Positions 5,084 through 5,804 of a DNA stretch of 5,804 bases are shown here, one piece after another (position 1 is the first letter of the stretch; every line of letters begins with the position of its first letter). The notes under the pieces are model-generated. The model ran no database searches. It was not told the origin of the DNA and saw only the letters and a program-made list of their open reading frames with translations. A program made the position numbers and the translations under genes. The stretch lies in the NCBI GenBank assembly GCA_903926285.1, contig CAIYIP010000041.1:1-5804 (forward strand), in the 5' to 3' direction. The stretch is from an uncultured Gammaproteobacteria bacterium. Its GTDB lineage: Bacteria; Pseudomonadota; Gammaproteobacteria; Pseudomonadales; Pseudohongiellaceae.

Positions 5084-5804
5084 GCTTCTACGGTTTCGTC
5101 CCGACCGCGAATATCTGCACGGTTCTCCAGGTTCTCCATGAAACCAGCGAAATCATTGGCTGCTGCCTGCTGGCTGATAAAATTACGCATGTTTTGTTCT
5201 TCACCTTCGGAGAAGTCAGCTGGCGTACCATCAATTACTGACTGGAGCTCAACAATAAGATAGCTGCCATCGGAAAGTTCGAAACCCGCAACTTCTGTTG
5301 CATCTACAACAGGACGAGCAATGGCAAACAATTTCTGGGATATTTCAGGATCAATATTTGGGGTAGTTCTTTCTACAGCGTCCAGTTGTGACCAGGCTGC
5401 ATTCTGCACTTGAAGAAGTTCGTCAACATTGCCGCCTTCCTTTAAGGTGCTCAGCAAAGCTTCGCCAGTTGTGCGCACTTGCTCCTTGATCTTTTCAAGC
5501 TGTAATAACACTTGTATCTCTCCGCGGACAGCATCAAGTTCCTGAACCAGCTGTAATTGATGTTCTACCACGCGAAGCACCACGCTGCGGGAATCGTCTA
5601 TCTGAATCAATTCACTGTTTTGTCTATCTTCAATAACTTCCGTACTGAATGCAGCATTGATGACTTCGACTTCGCTGGTGATGCCAGTCCCTCCGGCACG
5701 GCCGAACCAATCCGAGCGCTGGACGGTCAAACCCATAGTTGCTGCGGGAGCTTCAAGATCCTGTGATTCAAATGCAAGATTGCCCAATTCATCTGATTTG
5801 GCCA
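5074..5804 (-). CDS. ppiD: Periplasmic chaperone PpiD (peptidyl-prolyl isomerase family), C-terminal part
   Basis: This is the C-terminal 242 or so residues of a PpiD-type protein, an inner-membrane-anchored periplasmic chaperone of the SurA_N/parvulin superfamily that helps newly translocated outer-membrane and periplasmic proteins near the SecYEG exit. The frame stays open to the right edge (reading AKSDELGNLAFES at the break), so the start, the N-terminal membrane anchor and the parvulin domain lie beyond the window. Full PpiD is usually about 600-650 residues. Diagnostic segments just after the parvulin region are GLTVQRSDWFGRAGG, then VINAAFSTEV, NSELIQI and VVLRVVEH. A helical, Gln/Glu-rich stretch and a late ELSDGSYLIVELQSV strand pair follow, matching the PpiD tail. 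It ends VEAEF with TAA (complement of 5074-5076). The TTG at 5785-5787 is internal, not a start. The gene is unrelated in function to the transporter and converges on it. Confidence 0.9.
   Translation of the reverse strand, partial: AKSDELGNLAFESQDLEAPAATMGLTVQRSDWFGRAGGTGITSEVEVINAAFSTEVIEDRQNSELIQIDDSRSVVLRVVEHQLQLVQELDAVRGEIQVLLQLEKIKEQVRTTGEALLSTLKEGGNVDELLQVQNAAWSQLDAVERTTPNIDPEISQKLFAIARPVVDATEVAGFELSDGSYLIVELQSVIDGTPADFSEGEEQNMRNFISQQAAANDFAGFMENLENRADIRGRDETVEAEF

Noticed and set aside
5557..5766. 69-codon + strand open frame opposite ppiD
   Set aside because: It is antisense to conserved PpiD segments (SDWFGRAGG, NAAFS) and has no recognisable motif.

Overview
The window holds most of an oligopeptide/dipeptide ABC importer operon on the + strand, followed by the convergent end of the periplasmic chaperone gene ppiD. 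The PpiD-type protein implies a Gram-negative proteobacterium, most likely a gammaproteobacterium. Base composition looks close to 50% GC by eye. No rRNA, tRNA, CRISPR array, IS element or phage gene is visible. Both edges cut genes: the 5' end of the substrate-binding protein gene and the 5' end of ppiD lie outside.

Layout: 1-681 is the C-terminal part of a family-5 (SBP_bac_5) peptide-binding protein (oppA-like). 737-1678 is the first permease (oppB/dppB). 1678-3078 is the second permease (oppC/dppC), with a large extra domain. 3075-4097 and 4108-5055 are the two ATPases (oppD, oppF). 5074-5804, minus strand, is the C-terminal part of PpiD. The operon order A-B-C-D-F is the classical Opp/Dpp order and every catalytic motif needed for an active importer is intact. 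The binding protein captures peptide in the periplasm, OppB and OppC form the membrane channel, and OppD/OppF hydrolyse ATP on the cytoplasmic side. No non-coding stretch exceeds 60 bases, so the operon promoter must lie upstream of the window.

Two things stand out. First, the OppC-like permease is 466 residues, against about 300 for the family. The extra residues sit in the periplasmic loop after TM1 and include a segment with the look of a fibronectin type III fold. Second, every gene junction in the operon is bridged by overlapping stop and start codons. Where the annotated genes do not touch (oppA/oppB and oppD/oppF), a tiny ORF (20 codons and 4 codons) fits the gap exactly, overlapping the previous stop at one end and the next start at the other. 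The two genes preceded by these mini-ORFs lack a recognisable Shine-Dalgarno sequence, which fits termination-reinitiation coupling, although the mini-ORFs may also be chance.

The transporter subunits read, from memory of the families, more like Firmicutes-type Opp/App proteins than E. coli Dpp, whereas PpiD is proteobacterial. That suggests possible transfer but needs a tree.
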